From Lachnospiraceae bacterium (GTDB taxonomy: Bacteria; Bacillota; Clostridia; Lachnospirales; Lachnospiraceae), in assembly GCA_017557525.1 (NCBI GenBank), contig JAFYYN010000070.1, positions 1 through 64,000 of the forward strand: a stretch of DNA of 64,000 nt, given 5' to 3'. Made by a program: the position numbers and the translations under genes. Numbering within the stretch: the first letter of the stretch is position 1; every line of letters starts with the position of its first letter. Positions 32,639 through 42,539 of this stretch are shown here, piece after piece. The notes under the pieces were generated by a model. The model worked only from the letters and a program-made list of their open reading frames with translations, had not been told where the DNA came from and made no database searches.

Positions 32639-33548
32639 TACCTTTTTTTATGGGATAGGACAGGGTTTAAAGAATATATTCAGGAACAGGATGTTCTCGC
32701 TTGCGTCCATTGCTACGATGGCGGCGTGCCTGTTCCTTTTTGGCGTTTTTTATGCAGTGATCGCAAATTTCAGGGCCATGATATCTAAGGCTGAAACAAG
32801 GGTCGGAGTTACGGTGTTTTTTAACGAAGGTACAAGCGATGAGAGGATCAAAGAGATCGGCGAAGAGATAATGTATCGTGCGGAAGTTTCTGAGATCGTG
32901 CTTACCACGGCAGAAGAAGCGTGGGAGCAGTATAAAAAGGAGAAGCTTTCACCTGAACTGATAGAAACCTTTGGAAATGACAACCCTTTGGAGAACTCCG
33001 CATCATATACGGTATACTTAAATGATATATCCAGGCAGGAGTCCTTAGTCCGCTATATCAGGGGTATAGACGGAGTACGTAAGGTTAACAATAAAAAAGA
33101 TGTTTCGGAAAGCCTTACGGGCATGAACAAGGTACTGACGATACTTGCTATAGCGATCATCATAATCCTGCTCGGAGTAAGCATTTTCCTGATAGGTATA
33201 ACGATCTCGACTGGTGTTTCCATCAGAAAACAGGAAATTTCGATCATGAAGCTGATCGGTGCTACAAATTTCTTTATCAGGATCCCTTACATCGTTGAAG
33301 GTATACTGATAGGGCTGATCGGAGCGGCTATCCCTTTAGTTATACTTCATTTCGGGTACAGTGCGATAATCACTGCACTTAAGGAAAATTTCGATGTGCT
33401 GCTGTCAGCAACGGAATTTGTTGATTCCGCAAGCATCATGAAGGTGCTGATACCTGTTTCACTGGGTTTAGGCATCGGTATTGGATTTATTGGAAGTAAT
33501 ATCACGTTAGGTAAGCAGTTGAGGAAGATAGAAGTAAAAACAAGTTGA
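32625..33548 (+). CDS. ftsX: cell-division permease FtsX
   Basis: A 307-residue membrane protein. An N-terminal helix (~25-45), a ~115-residue extracellular loop, then three helices (FtsX/MacB_PCD core: LLGVSIFLIGITISTGVSIRKQEISIMKLIGATNFFIRIPYIVEGILIG). The extracellular loop should contact the coiled-coil hydrolase encoded at 33755. Translation is coupled to ftsE. Confidence 0.95.
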   Translation: MSKISTFFYGIGQGLKNIFRNRMFSLASIATMAACLFLFGVFYAVIANFRAMISKAETRVGVTVFFNEGTSDERIKEIGEEIMYRAEVSEIVLTTAEEAWEQYKKEKLSPELIETFGNDNPLENSASYTVYLNDISRQESLVRYIRGIDGVRKVNNKKDVSESLTGMNKVLTILAIAIIIILLGVSIFLIGITISTGVSIRKQEISIMKLIGATNFFIRIPYIVEGILIGLIGAAIPLVILHFGYSAIITALKENFDVLLSATEFVDSASIMKVLIPVSLGLGIGIGFIGSNITLGKQLRKIEVKTS

Positions 33549-33565
33549 TTAGTCAGCCTGAAATT

Positions 33566-33732
33566 TAGTTGCTTCCCTTTGAGGGGACTGATCGCATCCA
33601 CAAAGTGGTGCGATGCCCGTCTGGCGAAGACAAGCAGTCAGCGGAGCTGACTGATGAGGTGGCGTCGATCATGGGGACGGTTCTGTGGTTGACAAGAAGT
33701 ACGTCAACCGCAGAACCGTCCCTGTGATCGAC
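33566..33732 (+). repeat. compound repeat: nested GCTTCCC element plus long GGGGACGG hairpin
   Basis: The first half is a GCTTCCC...GATGAGGTGG element interrupted by a nested palindrome (GATCGCATCC-ACAAA-GTGGTGCGAT) and GTCAGC-GGA-GCTGAC. The second half is a ~30-bp, near-perfect hairpin, 33664-33693 with 33703-33732 (GTCGATCA...GGGGACGGTTCTG). The pair to it is at 24485-24552. Confidence 0.85.
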
Positions 33733-33754
33733 AGGAATTTATAAGGATAGTTAA

Positions 33755-35131
33755 ATGAAAAACATTAAAAAATCAATAATAATAGCGTTTTTATCAGTCT
33801 GCATACTTGCCCAGCTGGTATGCTCGGTTCCTTATACCCATGCCGGCGCTGAGAACTCTGATCCGAGGAAAGCTTACGAGGAAAAGTTAAAGGCGGCTCA
33901 GGAGCAGAAAGCGGAGTTAGAAAAAAAGAAACAGGAACAGGAAGCACTGATAGCTGAATTCACAGAAGAAAAAGAAAATATTGAAACCTATATCCAGGAG
34001 CTTGACTTAAAGCTTAATGATATAACTCTTAAGATTTTTGAGCTTAAGCAGGAGATTGAGAAGACCGAGGGCGAGCTGGAGCTCACCAAGGCTGATCTGG
34101 AGGAGGCAAAGCAGAGAGAGGCAGACCAGTATGCTACCATGAAAAAAAGGATTGCATATATTTATGAAAATGGCGAGACCTCATATGTGGATCTGCTGCT
34201 TAATTCGGGAAGTGTTGCAGATTTCTTAAACCAGGTGGAATATGCTCAGGATATTGCAAGATATGATGACAGTCTGTTAGACAGATATAAGGAAGCAAAG
34301 CAGGATGTTGAAAACAGGGAAGCACTGCTTGAAGCATCCCTTGAGGAACTCGGACTAATGAGAGCATCGGAGGAGCTTGAGCAGTCCACAGTCCAGGAAC
34401 TTATGGACTTAAAAGCGGCAGAGATAGATAAGCTTACCGAAAAGCTCGGAGTAGCTGACGAGTACCTCTTTAACTATATGTCAGAGATCAGCGACAAGAA
34501 TCTTGAGATAGATCAGATCATCGAGGCAGAGCAAAAGCGTATAGAGGAAGAGGAACGTAAGAGAAAAGAGGAAGAAGAAAGACTGCGCCGTGAGGAAGAA
34601 GCAAGACGTAAGGCGCAGGAAGAGGCGAGGCGTAAAGCAGAAGAAACAGGGAATATCTCAAAGCCGTCTTCGACTGCGGGATATGATGCTGATGCCATAA
34701 ATCATGTTGAGCTTACGGATGAGACCAATCTTTATAAGATGATATGGCCGCTACCGGGAGATCACAGGACATATTCCAAGTTTGGACCGCGTATAGCTCC
34801 GACTGCAGGAGCATCTACCTATCATAAGGGCTGGGACATCGGCGGAGAATTCGGAGCTCCCATGGTTTCAGTACTTGCAGGTACTGTTTATGCGGTAGGC
34901 TATAATTCCTCAGCGGGAAATTTCGTTAAAGTTGAGCATCAGCCCGGATTCATTTCAGTATACTGCCATTGCTCAAAGATACTTGTGAGCGAGGGAGAGT
35001 ATGTAAAGCAGGGGCAGCAGATCGCGCTGGTAGGGTCTACCGGAGTTTCGACAGGACCTCATCTGCACTTTGCTATTTCAAAGGATGGGGAATATGTCGA
35101 CCCTGACCCGTATATCGGGTACCTTGAATAG
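33755..35131 (+). CDS. PcsB/EnvC-like M23 peptidoglycan hydrolase
   Basis: A 458-residue secreted protein. Signal peptide at 1-30 (IAFLSVCILAQLVCSVPYTHAGA), a long charged coiled coil (about 35-300, including an EEERKRKEEEERLRREEEA stretch), and a C-terminal LytM/M23 endopeptidase domain (about 330-450). The zinc motifs are present: H352-type HKGWDIGGEFGAP and HLHFAIS. The location after ftsEX marks it as the hydrolase controlled by FtsEX through the coiled coil. AAGGA precedes the ATG. Confidence 0.92.
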   Translation: MKNIKKSIIIAFLSVCILAQLVCSVPYTHAGAENSDPRKAYEEKLKAAQEQKAELEKKKQEQEALIAEFTEEKENIETYIQELDLKLNDITLKIFELKQEIEKTEGELELTKADLEEAKQREADQYATMKKRIAYIYENGETSYVDLLLNSGSVADFLNQVEYAQDIARYDDSLLDRYKEAKQDVENREALLEASLEELGLMRASEELEQSTVQELMDLKAAEIDKLTEKLGVADEYLFNYMSEISDKNLEIDQIIEAEQKRIEEEERKRKEEEERLRREEEARRKAQEEARRKAEETGNISKPSSTAGYDADAINHVELTDETNLYKMIWPLPGDHRTYSKFGPRIAPTAGASTYHKGWDIGGEFGAPMVSVLAGTVYAVGYNSSAGNFVKVEHQPGFISVYCHCSKILVSEGEYVKQGQQIALVGSTGVSTGPHLHFAISKDGEYVDPDPYIGYLE

Positions 35132-35248
35132 TATCCGAGGCTTTACAGCAGTAGATATATTTGTAATATTTTAAGTGTTTTAGGGCTTTTGCCGGTGATG
35201 TAAAGATGTGGCGCCGGTGTGTAAAAAGCCCGCAGTGTTAAAGGAAAA

Positions 35249-36472
35249 ATGAAAGACAATTATAATAAGGGATTCCTTACAGGAGTTCTGGTCACTTTAG
35301 GGATAGTACTCGGAGCAGTACTTGTATATTTTGTATTTTTTCACGACTTGTTAAAAAACAATTCCGGGAATGATCAGAGTGGTCTCGGGGTGGACAGCTA
35401 CGATACGTTTATTGAAAAAGAAAACACCATTATAGACATCGTTAAAGAGAAATATTATGAGGATGTAGATGATCAGACGTTATATGACGGAGCCTATAAC
35501 GGGATCATATCATCTATTGGAGATCCGTATGCCTCATACTATTCAGGACGTGATTATGCTACCATCAGCGAAGCCTACAGCGGTGAATACGTGGGTATCG
35601 GAGTGTATGTTTTCGAAGAAAAGGAAACGCATGAGGTTCAGGTAGTCTCAGTGATCAAGGGCGGACCTGCCGAAAAGGCGGGGATGCTTGCCGGCGATAT
35701 TATAGTAGAAATAGACGGCAGAGACATTACCGGAATGGATCTTGACCAGGCAGTTTCTTTTGTTAAGGGAAAGGTAGGCACCAAGGTAGTTATCACCGTT
35801 AAGCGTGAAGGTGAAAAAATTGAATTCTCTATGAACAGAGAGAAGATAGAGCCTCAGCAGTTGGCTTATCAGATGATTGATGGAAATGTGGGATATATTT
35901 ACATAGCTTCGTTCTATAATCATATTCCGGACCAGTTTAAAGCTGCTATAGCAGATATGGAAAGCCAGGGCATGGAAAAACTGATAGTGGACTTGCGTGA
36001 TAACCCAGGTGGGCTTTACGATGTTGCGGTAAAAATGGTGGATATTTTTATAGACCGTGATCTTGTAGTGGCTTATACAGAGGACAGCAACGGAAAACAG
36101 GAAATGAGCTATACCAATGATACTGACACCTTTGATAAGCCGACAGTGATACTGATAAACGGAAATACCGCAAGTGCTTCCGAGCTGTTTACACAGACGC
36201 TGCGCGAATATGGGAAGGCTACGGTCATAGGTACAAGATCGTACGGTAAAGGCGTTTTCCAGGGGCTTTATTCGGCCGGCAATGACGGCTCCGTTGTTAA
36301 AGTTACCTCAGGAAGGTACTACTCGCCAAACGGAGTCTGCATCGACAAGGTGGGTATTGAGCCTGATATTACAGTTGAGTACGTGGCTCCGGACATGACC
36401 CGTACAGACCTGGAGCTAAAAGACGACAACCAGATAAAGGCGGCGCTGGATTACCTGGCGAAGGGTGACTGA
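35249..36472 (+). CDS. S41 C-terminal processing protease (CtpA-like)
   Basis: A 407-residue membrane-anchored serine protease. One N-terminal helix (GVLVTLGIVLGAVLVYFVFF), a PDZ domain (about 110-200, VVSVIKGGPAEKAGMLAGDIIVEIDG), then the S41 catalytic domain with LRDNPGG, INGNTASASELFTQTL (nucleophile Ser in the TASASE motif) and the catalytic Lys in GTRSYGKGVFQ. It lies just after ftsEX and the M23 hydrolase, a conserved clostridial arrangement, and may trim envelope or division proteins. AAAGGA precedes the start. Confidence 0.94.
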   Translation: MKDNYNKGFLTGVLVTLGIVLGAVLVYFVFFHDLLKNNSGNDQSGLGVDSYDTFIEKENTIIDIVKEKYYEDVDDQTLYDGAYNGIISSIGDPYASYYSGRDYATISEAYSGEYVGIGVYVFEEKETHEVQVVSVIKGGPAEKAGMLAGDIIVEIDGRDITGMDLDQAVSFVKGKVGTKVVITVKREGEKIEFSMNREKIEPQQLAYQMIDGNVGYIYIASFYNHIPDQFKAAIADMESQGMEKLIVDLRDNPGGLYDVAVKMVDIFIDRDLVVAYTEDSNGKQEMSYTNDTDTFDKPTVILINGNTASASELFTQTLREYGKATVIGTRSYGKGVFQGLYSAGNDGSVVKVTSGRYYSPNGVCIDKVGIEPDITVEYVAPDMTRTDLELKDDNQIKAALDYLAKGD

Positions 36473-36535
36473 GAATACGATAGGTTTCCACATTGCAGGA
36501 AAGAACAGAATTTGAAAAATGGAGACATATGACAT

Positions 36536-37465
36536 ATGAAAATATTTGTAACAGGAGTATGCGGTCAGCTTGGACATGACTGTGTAAACGAACTGATTTC
36601 AAGAGGGCATGATGTAACAGGAAGTGACATAGCACCTGCATACAGTGGGATAGCTGATGGTTCGGCAGTCTGTACGGCGCCGTATGTCCAGCTTGATATT
36701 ACGGATAAAGATGCGGTAAACAGGATCATAAATGAGATAAAGCCCGACGCAATCCTGCATCCTGCTGCCTGGACGGCTGTAGATGCGGCAGAAGACGAGG
36801 AGAACAGGGAAAAGGTTGACAGGATAAATCATCTTGGAACCTTGTACATAGCTGAAGCAGCTAAGAAAATAGATGCCAGGATGCTGTATATCAGCACGGA
36901 CTACGTATTTGACGGCAAAGGCGAGCGTCCGTGGGAGCCGGATGATAAATGCTATGCGCCTCTCAATGTATACGGTCAGAGCAAGCTTGACGGAGAGCTT
37001 GCGGTAAGCGGTACCCTGGAGAAGTATTTCATAGTGCGCATAGCGTGGGTATTCGGACTTAACGGAAAGAATTTCATAAAGACCATGATCAACGTCGGAA
37101 AGACACATGATCAGGTAAGAGTCGTAAATGATCAGATCGGTACACCTACCTATACGCTTGATCTTTCACGCTTGCTCGCAGACATGATAGAGACCGACAG
37201 GTATGGGTATTATCATGCCACAAACAGCGAAGAGACTCCGGGAGCATATATCAGCTGGTATGATTTCTGCGTAGAGTTTTACAAGCAGTATGGGCTTACC
37301 ACCAAGGTAAATCCTGTAAGTGCGGCTGAGTACGGATTGAGCAAGGCAGCCCGTCCCGAGAATTCGAGGCTTGATAAGAGCAAGCTACTTGAGGCAGGCT
37401 TTAAGCCCCTCCCCTGCTGGAAGGACGCAGTGGCAAGGTTCCTAAAGGAGTGGGACGGGAAATAA
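36536..37465 (+). CDS. rfbD: dTDP-4-dehydrorhamnose reductase
   Basis: A 309-residue extended SDR catalysing the last step of dTDP-L-rhamnose synthesis. NAD(P) motif FVTGVCGQLGHD, HPAAWTAVDAAE, STDYVFDG, catalytic YGQSKLDGE (Tyr/Lys), and RIAWVFG. The other rml genes are not in the window. The product may feed the WsaF-like transferase at 23262. It follows ctpA by 64 bp and ends in a terminator at 37541. Confidence 0.93.
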   Translation: MKIFVTGVCGQLGHDCVNELISRGHDVTGSDIAPAYSGIADGSAVCTAPYVQLDITDKDAVNRIINEIKPDAILHPAAWTAVDAAEDEENREKVDRINHLGTLYIAEAAKKIDARMLYISTDYVFDGKGERPWEPDDKCYAPLNVYGQSKLDGELAVSGTLEKYFIVRIAWVFGLNGKNFIKTMINVGKTHDQVRVVNDQIGTPTYTLDLSRLLADMIETDRYGYYHATNSEETPGAYISWYDFCVEFYKQYGLTTKVNPVSAAEYGLSKAARPENSRLDKSKLLEAGFKPLPCWKDAVARFLKEWDGK

Positions 37466-37540
37466 CTATTGGAATAATTAAACAGTGCAATATCAGACAA
37501 AGCGAAAAGCTAATTGATCGAGCAGTAAAAAATATTTTAG

Positions 37541-37567
37541 GTCAGTCGATGGGGGCTGACTTTTTTA
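37541..37567 (+). terminator. intrinsic terminator after rfbD
   Basis: GTCAGTC (37541-37547) pairs with GGGCTGAC (37553-37560), followed by TTTTTTATTTTATTTTTT. Confidence 0.85.
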
Positions 37568-37683
37568 TTTTATTTTTTATATCCTTTGGCTCTCTTTACT
37601 TTTGTAAAAACAGGCTTTAGGAACATTGAGACCATATGTTTTGTTAATATTGCACAAAAGCCATAAAAGGAGACAGCTAATCA

Positions 37684-37712
37684 TTGTAAAAAGTGTCAAT
37701 TTGTGGTATAAT
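37684..37712 (+). promoter_or_regulatory. sigma-A promoter of the YD-repeat gene
   Basis: TTGTAA (37684-37689), exactly 17 nt, TATAAT (37707-37712). The gene start at 37787 has AAGGAGG. Confidence 0.75.
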
Positions 37713-37786
37713 CTTAAAACCACTTTAGCATGCTGCTATGACATCATAACAGTAAACTGAAGGAAAAAAGAATAAGGAGGCAACAT

Positions 37787-40700
37787 ATGGGTTCTATGAT
37801 GAAACGTAAGGGCTTTAGACTCCTGGCTATGGTATTGGCTATGGTCATGGTTATAGGTCTTGTGCCTGTTAGTGCTGCAAAGAAAAAGTCTGTAACTGTA
37901 AGCAGCTTGACGGATCTTTATGCAAAGATGACAAAATCAAACGTAGGTAAGATAACCTATGAGTCAAATGCGGCCGAAAAACTGACAATTTATGTGAAGA
38001 AGTTAAGTAAGTCGGAGAAAGCAGTAATTGCAGATATTGACCTGGTGATCAATGCACCTGAGGCAACTATCACCAATAAGCTAAAATTTAAATCGGTTAC
38101 CATAAAGGCATGCAAGGCTTATACCGAAGCGGCAAACGGCAATACGATCACTTTAGCTGATCCGGAGACAAAATTTACGGTTGCTAAGAAAAAACAGGTT
38201 GAAAAACTGACTGTAAAGGCAGCTAAGGCTAATGTAGTTGTAAAAGCCAAAGCTAATATTAAGGATCTTGTAGTTGCCAAGAAAAACGCAAAAGTAACTG
38301 TAAATGCAGCAAAAGGTTCTGATGTTGATGTTACCATAAGTAAAAAGGCAGCTGTTACAGTTAAGGGAAACAAGAAAGCTGATGTAGATATCACCAATAA
38401 AGCGTCAGGAAGTACTGTAACTGCAAGCATACCTGTAGAGATAAGCACTAAGAAAAACATAAACGTAAATACGAAGAAGGGTTCAGAGGGAACAGTAATA
38501 GATGCTTCATCCTCAAAGATCAAGGTTAATGTAAAGAATACCGGGAAGGAAGAGCCTAAGCTTACTGTAAAGGGTGAGGAAGTAACAGCAACACCCACTC
38601 CTACAGCTAAGGTTACCCCTGTGCCCACAGCTACTCCTACGCCTACTGAAGCTGCAGTTATAATAGACAATTCAGGCAACGGTTCATCTTCAGGTGGCGG
38701 ATATTCGGGTGGTTCTGCTACAGTAACACCTTCGCCTGTTCCGACAGCGATTCCAACCAACAGAGCATATTTTGAAGGCATGTACGGCGATGTAGAATAT
38801 GTTACAAGGGAATACGACAATAAAGGAAGACTGCTAAAAGTAAAGACACTTGGGACACATTACAATTCCGGGATTGAAACGTATACCTACGATGAAAAAG
38901 GAAATCTGACAGCGACATTTGGGAACGGAAGTGTATTGAAACCTCTGTATGATGCAAGCGGTAATTTCATAGGCAGTGCCGTATACCGTGGAGAAAAAAT
39001 CCTTAATTCATCTGAATTTACTTATGAACAGAACGGAAATATATGTATTGAGAAAGAGATCGAAAAAGGCTGGGATGGTGTAATAGAAAGCTACTATGAA
39101 TATGAGTATGACACCAACTATAAAGATCCTCAGTATGAAGATGATGAAGGCCGTATCTTAAAGACCACCCAAAGGGGATTGGACGGTAAAGTATTATATG
39201 TTACAGAATATGAATATGATACGCAAGGCCGCCAGGTTAGGATAATTGAGAAAGACGGCAGCGGAAAAATCACGAATATTTCCGAGAGAGAATTTGGGTC
39301 AGATTTAAATACATGGACATGGACCTATAAAGACGGTAATGGCAGGATAACAGGTTACAGTGAAGAAACCTGGAGCAATGAGGGTAAGAATAAGTTAAGT
39401 ATATTTAAGAACGTATCCGGCAGACTAACCGGCAGTGAAGAGTATACCAATACTGAAAACGGATATAAGTGTGTAAATAAAAATGCTTTGGGAGCCGTTA
39501 TTGATACCGAGGAAGTAGAGTTTGCCACTGATAGCGAAGGCATTTTGTACGACAAGAAGAGAGTTGTCACCGACAGGACAGGAAAGATAACCTATCTGGC
39601 TGAATATGATGAGAAGAACAGGCAGATCAGGTATATAAGCGGTGATTGGTCAGATTATGAGTATACATATGATGATGCCGCAAATAAAGTAACCGTATTG
39701 TCAAAGTCCAAGAACAAAAACGATCGATATACAGGTGTGTATACATTCGACAGTTCAACCGGAACTATTAAGTTTGTAAAGACAAACGGTTATGGGGAGA
39801 CATGGGAGTATCTCTATGAGTATGACAGCAACGGAAGGCTTGTAAAGAGAACAGAAGTTTATGCAAGGACCAAAGATAAAAACACTATTGAATATACCTA
39901 TGGTTCAAATGGCTTAGTAGAAACTGAAACCGGGAAAAATGCCAAGGGCGTGGTAACATATGTGACCACTCATAAGTATAACGAATATTGCAGCGAAGTT
40001 GTATCAGAGACTAAAGATGCCGCCGGTAAGGTTACCGAAAGTCAGATCTTTGAATATCACAAAAATGGAAGGACTAAGACTAACACGTATAAATATGAGT
40101 GGGGTGGCTGGAAATATGAGTATAGTGAGAACGGTACTGAAATAGGCTGTACAGACTATGATGAAGATGGAAACGAAGAATATTCCTATCACTATACTTA
40201 TGATGAAAATGGCAACCGTACCTTAGAAAACCGCAAGAATGGTGACGGATCTACAGAAGAAATAGTTTATGAGAATGGTTATCGCAAGGAAGCAACAAGG
40301 ACGGATTCTTTAGGTATAGTTACAGTTACAGTTACAGTATATGGATATGATGAAGCCTATAACCTTATATCCGAGGAGATAAAGGATGCGAGTGGCAATC
40401 CCATAGGTTCCGGAAGCTTTACTTATGATACTGACGGAAACATCCTGACAAGTGTTTATAAGGATAGTACAGGAAAAGATATTTCAACTCAGACCTATAC
40501 TTATGATGACTACGGAAGACAGATCACGCTCATTGATGAGGGCGATAACTATGAGTCGAGTACGACTAAAAAGTATTATGATAACGATTTTGCTTCTGAA
40601 GAAGTGATTATCAATAAGATAAATGTGGGTACTGAAGATGAAATTGTGTATACCACAACCATTACTTATCATGAAAACGGAAAAGAAGCATCAAGGATTA

Positions 40701-42235
40701 CGGTTGATTTAGATAATAGCCGCTTCGAAGGCGAGTTTAACAAGAATGGAGATCCTCTTTCGGAACGTTATTATGATGCTTCAGGGACTCTTATCGGCGA
40801 GGATGTATATACATATTATGAAGACGGTACCTTAAAAACACATAATGACAAAAACAGTGAAGGGAGTACCGAACGTTCATTCAATGAAGACGAAAATCCT
40901 TTAAGATATGCAGGATATGATGCAAATGGCAATCCTATCTGCATTGAAGAAACGGAATATGAGAATAGGATTCGCGTACGCTTTACAAGAGAGTATCCCG
41001 GTCAGAGCAGGGAAGTATTTACTTATAATTCAGACGGTAATGATCTGACAGAAATACGTTACGAAATTGACGATGAAGGAAACGAAGTCCAGACCTATTC
41101 ACGTACATGTACCTACGATGATGAAGGACGTTTAGAAAGTGAGATAAAAAAGTACATATCCGGAATTGAAGAGAGCTATTATAAAGACGGTGAGATCGAG
41201 AGATATATAGAAAAAGATCCCGATGGAAAAATGATATATGAAAACACCGGATATACCTTTGACGATAGCGGCAGAGTCACTACCTATACCTCTGTTTATT
41301 ATGATGATGAGGGTAATGTAAATTTATCTTTAAAGCATTTATTTGATTATTTTGCCGATGACAGGACAAAGAGCGAAAAGCATGAATATTCAACGGGTGC
41401 TTCACGTATCATAGTTTATTCGGAGACCGGATATTATGATGTTTTGGAAGATACCAGCTGGGATTCCGAAGGAAATATAACCACTCAGACGGTAAATACT
41501 TATAATGAGGAAGGTCACCTCACAAAGTATATACATACTGATTTTGAGGAAGGCTTTAAAGAAGAACACGAATATACCGGAACAGAGCCTAACCGGACCA
41601 TTAAGGAAACAAAAACAGATCTGGAAGGTAACCTGCAGCACAAATGGGAGAATTCGTATAATGAAAATGGTTATTGCACCTTAAAGGTATATACTTCCAA
41701 TGATTATATCGAAGAGTTGTATTTAGATGGCAGCAGTGATGAGATAATGACCAAATGCGTTGAAACATGTTTGGATGCCCAGGGGAATATGACTGATCGA
41801 CGTGAGACAGAATATGACGGTACTGATGAGCATAACATAACTAAGGAAATAGTAACATCCAATTATTACGTTTATGCTCCTTATGCGAGGATCAATAATG
41901 ATTATACCGGTGATGAATACTATGTAAGCAATATTGCAGTTACCGGAAGTGCTATTAGTTTTGTTAAGTGTGAAAAGGATTATGCAGCTGACGAAACATT
42001 TACGGGAAGTACAGTCTATGTTATAACGGATGAGGGTCAGGAAATAGAATATGCATACTATATGTTTATAACTACTGATGAGTATTATATAGCAGGAAAG
42101 TATTACCTCTTCAATGAAAACACTTATATGGAGGTATATGATGCTGATGGAAATTTTGTTTATAGTTGTGGACATGATAAGGACGACAATGTAATACCCG
42201 GGTCCGAAAATGGAACAAATCCGTTTGCTACATAA
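37787..42235 (+). CDS. giant secreted YD-repeat (RHS-like) surface protein
   Basis: A 1482-residue protein. Signal peptide to about residue 31 (LLAMVLAMVMVIGLVPVSA). A Lys/Val/Ala-rich region (35-265), low in aromatics, looks like a beta-solenoid. A Thr-Pro linker (TATPTPTAKVTPVPTATPTP) and a Gly/Ser patch follow, then >1000 residues of YD-type repeats such as YDEKGNLTATF, YDTQGRQVRI, YDENGNRTLENR and YDDYGRQITL. The end is a ~100-residue Tyr-rich domain. No RHS core/DPxGL protease site, toxin tip, LPXTG or SLH domain was found, so it is not an obvious toxin; adhesion or sugar binding is possible. It has its own promoter and terminator. Confidence 0.85.
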   Translation: MGSMMKRKGFRLLAMVLAMVMVIGLVPVSAAKKKSVTVSSLTDLYAKMTKSNVGKITYESNAAEKLTIYVKKLSKSEKAVIADIDLVINAPEATITNKLKFKSVTIKACKAYTEAANGNTITLADPETKFTVAKKKQVEKLTVKAAKANVVVKAKANIKDLVVAKKNAKVTVNAAKGSDVDVTISKKAAVTVKGNKKADVDITNKASGSTVTASIPVEISTKKNINVNTKKGSEGTVIDASSSKIKVNVKNTGKEEPKLTVKGEEVTATPTPTAKVTPVPTATPTPTEAAVIIDNSGNGSSSGGGYSGGSATVTPSPVPTAIPTNRAYFEGMYGDVEYVTREYDNKGRLLKVKTLGTHYNSGIETYTYDEKGNLTATFGNGSVLKPLYDASGNFIGSAVYRGEKILNSSEFTYEQNGNICIEKEIEKGWDGVIESYYEYEYDTNYKDPQYEDDEGRILKTTQRGLDGKVLYVTEYEYDTQGRQVRIIEKDGSGKITNISEREFGSDLNTWTWTYKDGNGRITGYSEETWSNEGKNKLSIFKNVSGRLTGSEEYTNTENGYKCVNKNALGAVIDTEEVEFATDSEGILYDKKRVVTDRTGKITYLAEYDEKNRQIRYISGDWSDYEYTYDDAANKVTVLSKSKNKNDRYTGVYTFDSSTGTIKFVKTNGYGETWEYLYEYDSNGRLVKRTEVYARTKDKNTIEYTYGSNGLVETETGKNAKGVVTYVTTHKYNEYCSEVVSETKDAAGKVTESQIFEYHKNGRTKTNTYKYEWGGWKYEYSENGTEIGCTDYDEDGNEEYSYHYTYDENGNRTLENRKNGDGSTEEIVYENGYRKEATRTDSLGIVTVTVTVYGYDEAYNLISEEIKDASGNPIGSGSFTYDTDGNILTSVYKDSTGKDISTQTYTYDDYGRQITLIDEGDNYESSTTKKYYDNDFASEEVIINKINVGTEDEIVYTTTITYHENGKEASRITVDLDNSRFEGEFNKNGDPLSERYYDASGTLIGEDVYTYYEDGTLKTHNDKNSEGSTERSFNEDENPLRYAGYDANGNPICIEETEYENRIRVRFTREYPGQSREVFTYNSDGNDLTEIRYEIDDEGNEVQTYSRTCTYDDEGRLESEIKKYISGIEESYYKDGEIERYIEKDPDGKMIYENTGYTFDDSGRVTTYTSVYYDDEGNVNLSLKHLFDYFADDRTKSEKHEYSTGASRIIVYSETGYYDVLEDTSWDSEGNITTQTVNTYNEEGHLTKYIHTDFEEGFKEEHEYTGTEPNRTIKETKTDLEGNLQHKWENSYNENGYCTLKVYTSNDYIEELYLDGSSDEIMTKCVETCLDAQGNMTDRRETEYDGTDEHNITKEIVTSNYYVYAPYARINNDYTGDEYYVSNIAVTGSAISFVKCEKDYAADETFTGSTVYVITDEGQEIEYAYYMFITTDEYYIAGKYYLFNENTYMEVYDADGNFVYSCGHDKDDNVIPGSENGTNPFAT

Positions 42236-42303
42236 CAACAGGTTGTGCACGATCCCTGATGAACTGCGGGATTGCAGGCGATACCGGATTTAAGTAATTA
42301 TTT

Positions 42304-42343
42304 ATCCCTCTGTGGATGTGGTAGTCCGCAGAGGGATTTTTTT
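42304..42343 (+). terminator. intrinsic terminator of the YD-repeat gene
   Basis: ATCCCTCTGTGGA (42304-42316) pairs with TCCGCAGAGGGAT (42325-42337), followed by a T-run. Confidence 0.92.
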
Positions 42344-42539
42344 GATGCGATACTACGCGTAAGCGTAATAAATATATTGACAGAACTTAGCAGGTATAGT
42401 CATCTTCTTTAGGCTCAATGTGGATAGTGAGTTAAAAAGACCTTGAAAAAGGGCTTTCCCTATGATATACTAAAAATGGTGAAGAACGTGACAGTTGCAA
42501 GGCCTTATAAAGCTTGAAAAGAAAGGGGGATGTGATTAT

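Noticed and set aside
38119-38820. A 233-codon minus-strand frame
   Set aside because: Shadow of the Lys/Val-rich and Thr-Pro part of the YD-repeat gene; composition mirrors that gene and no start site is seen.
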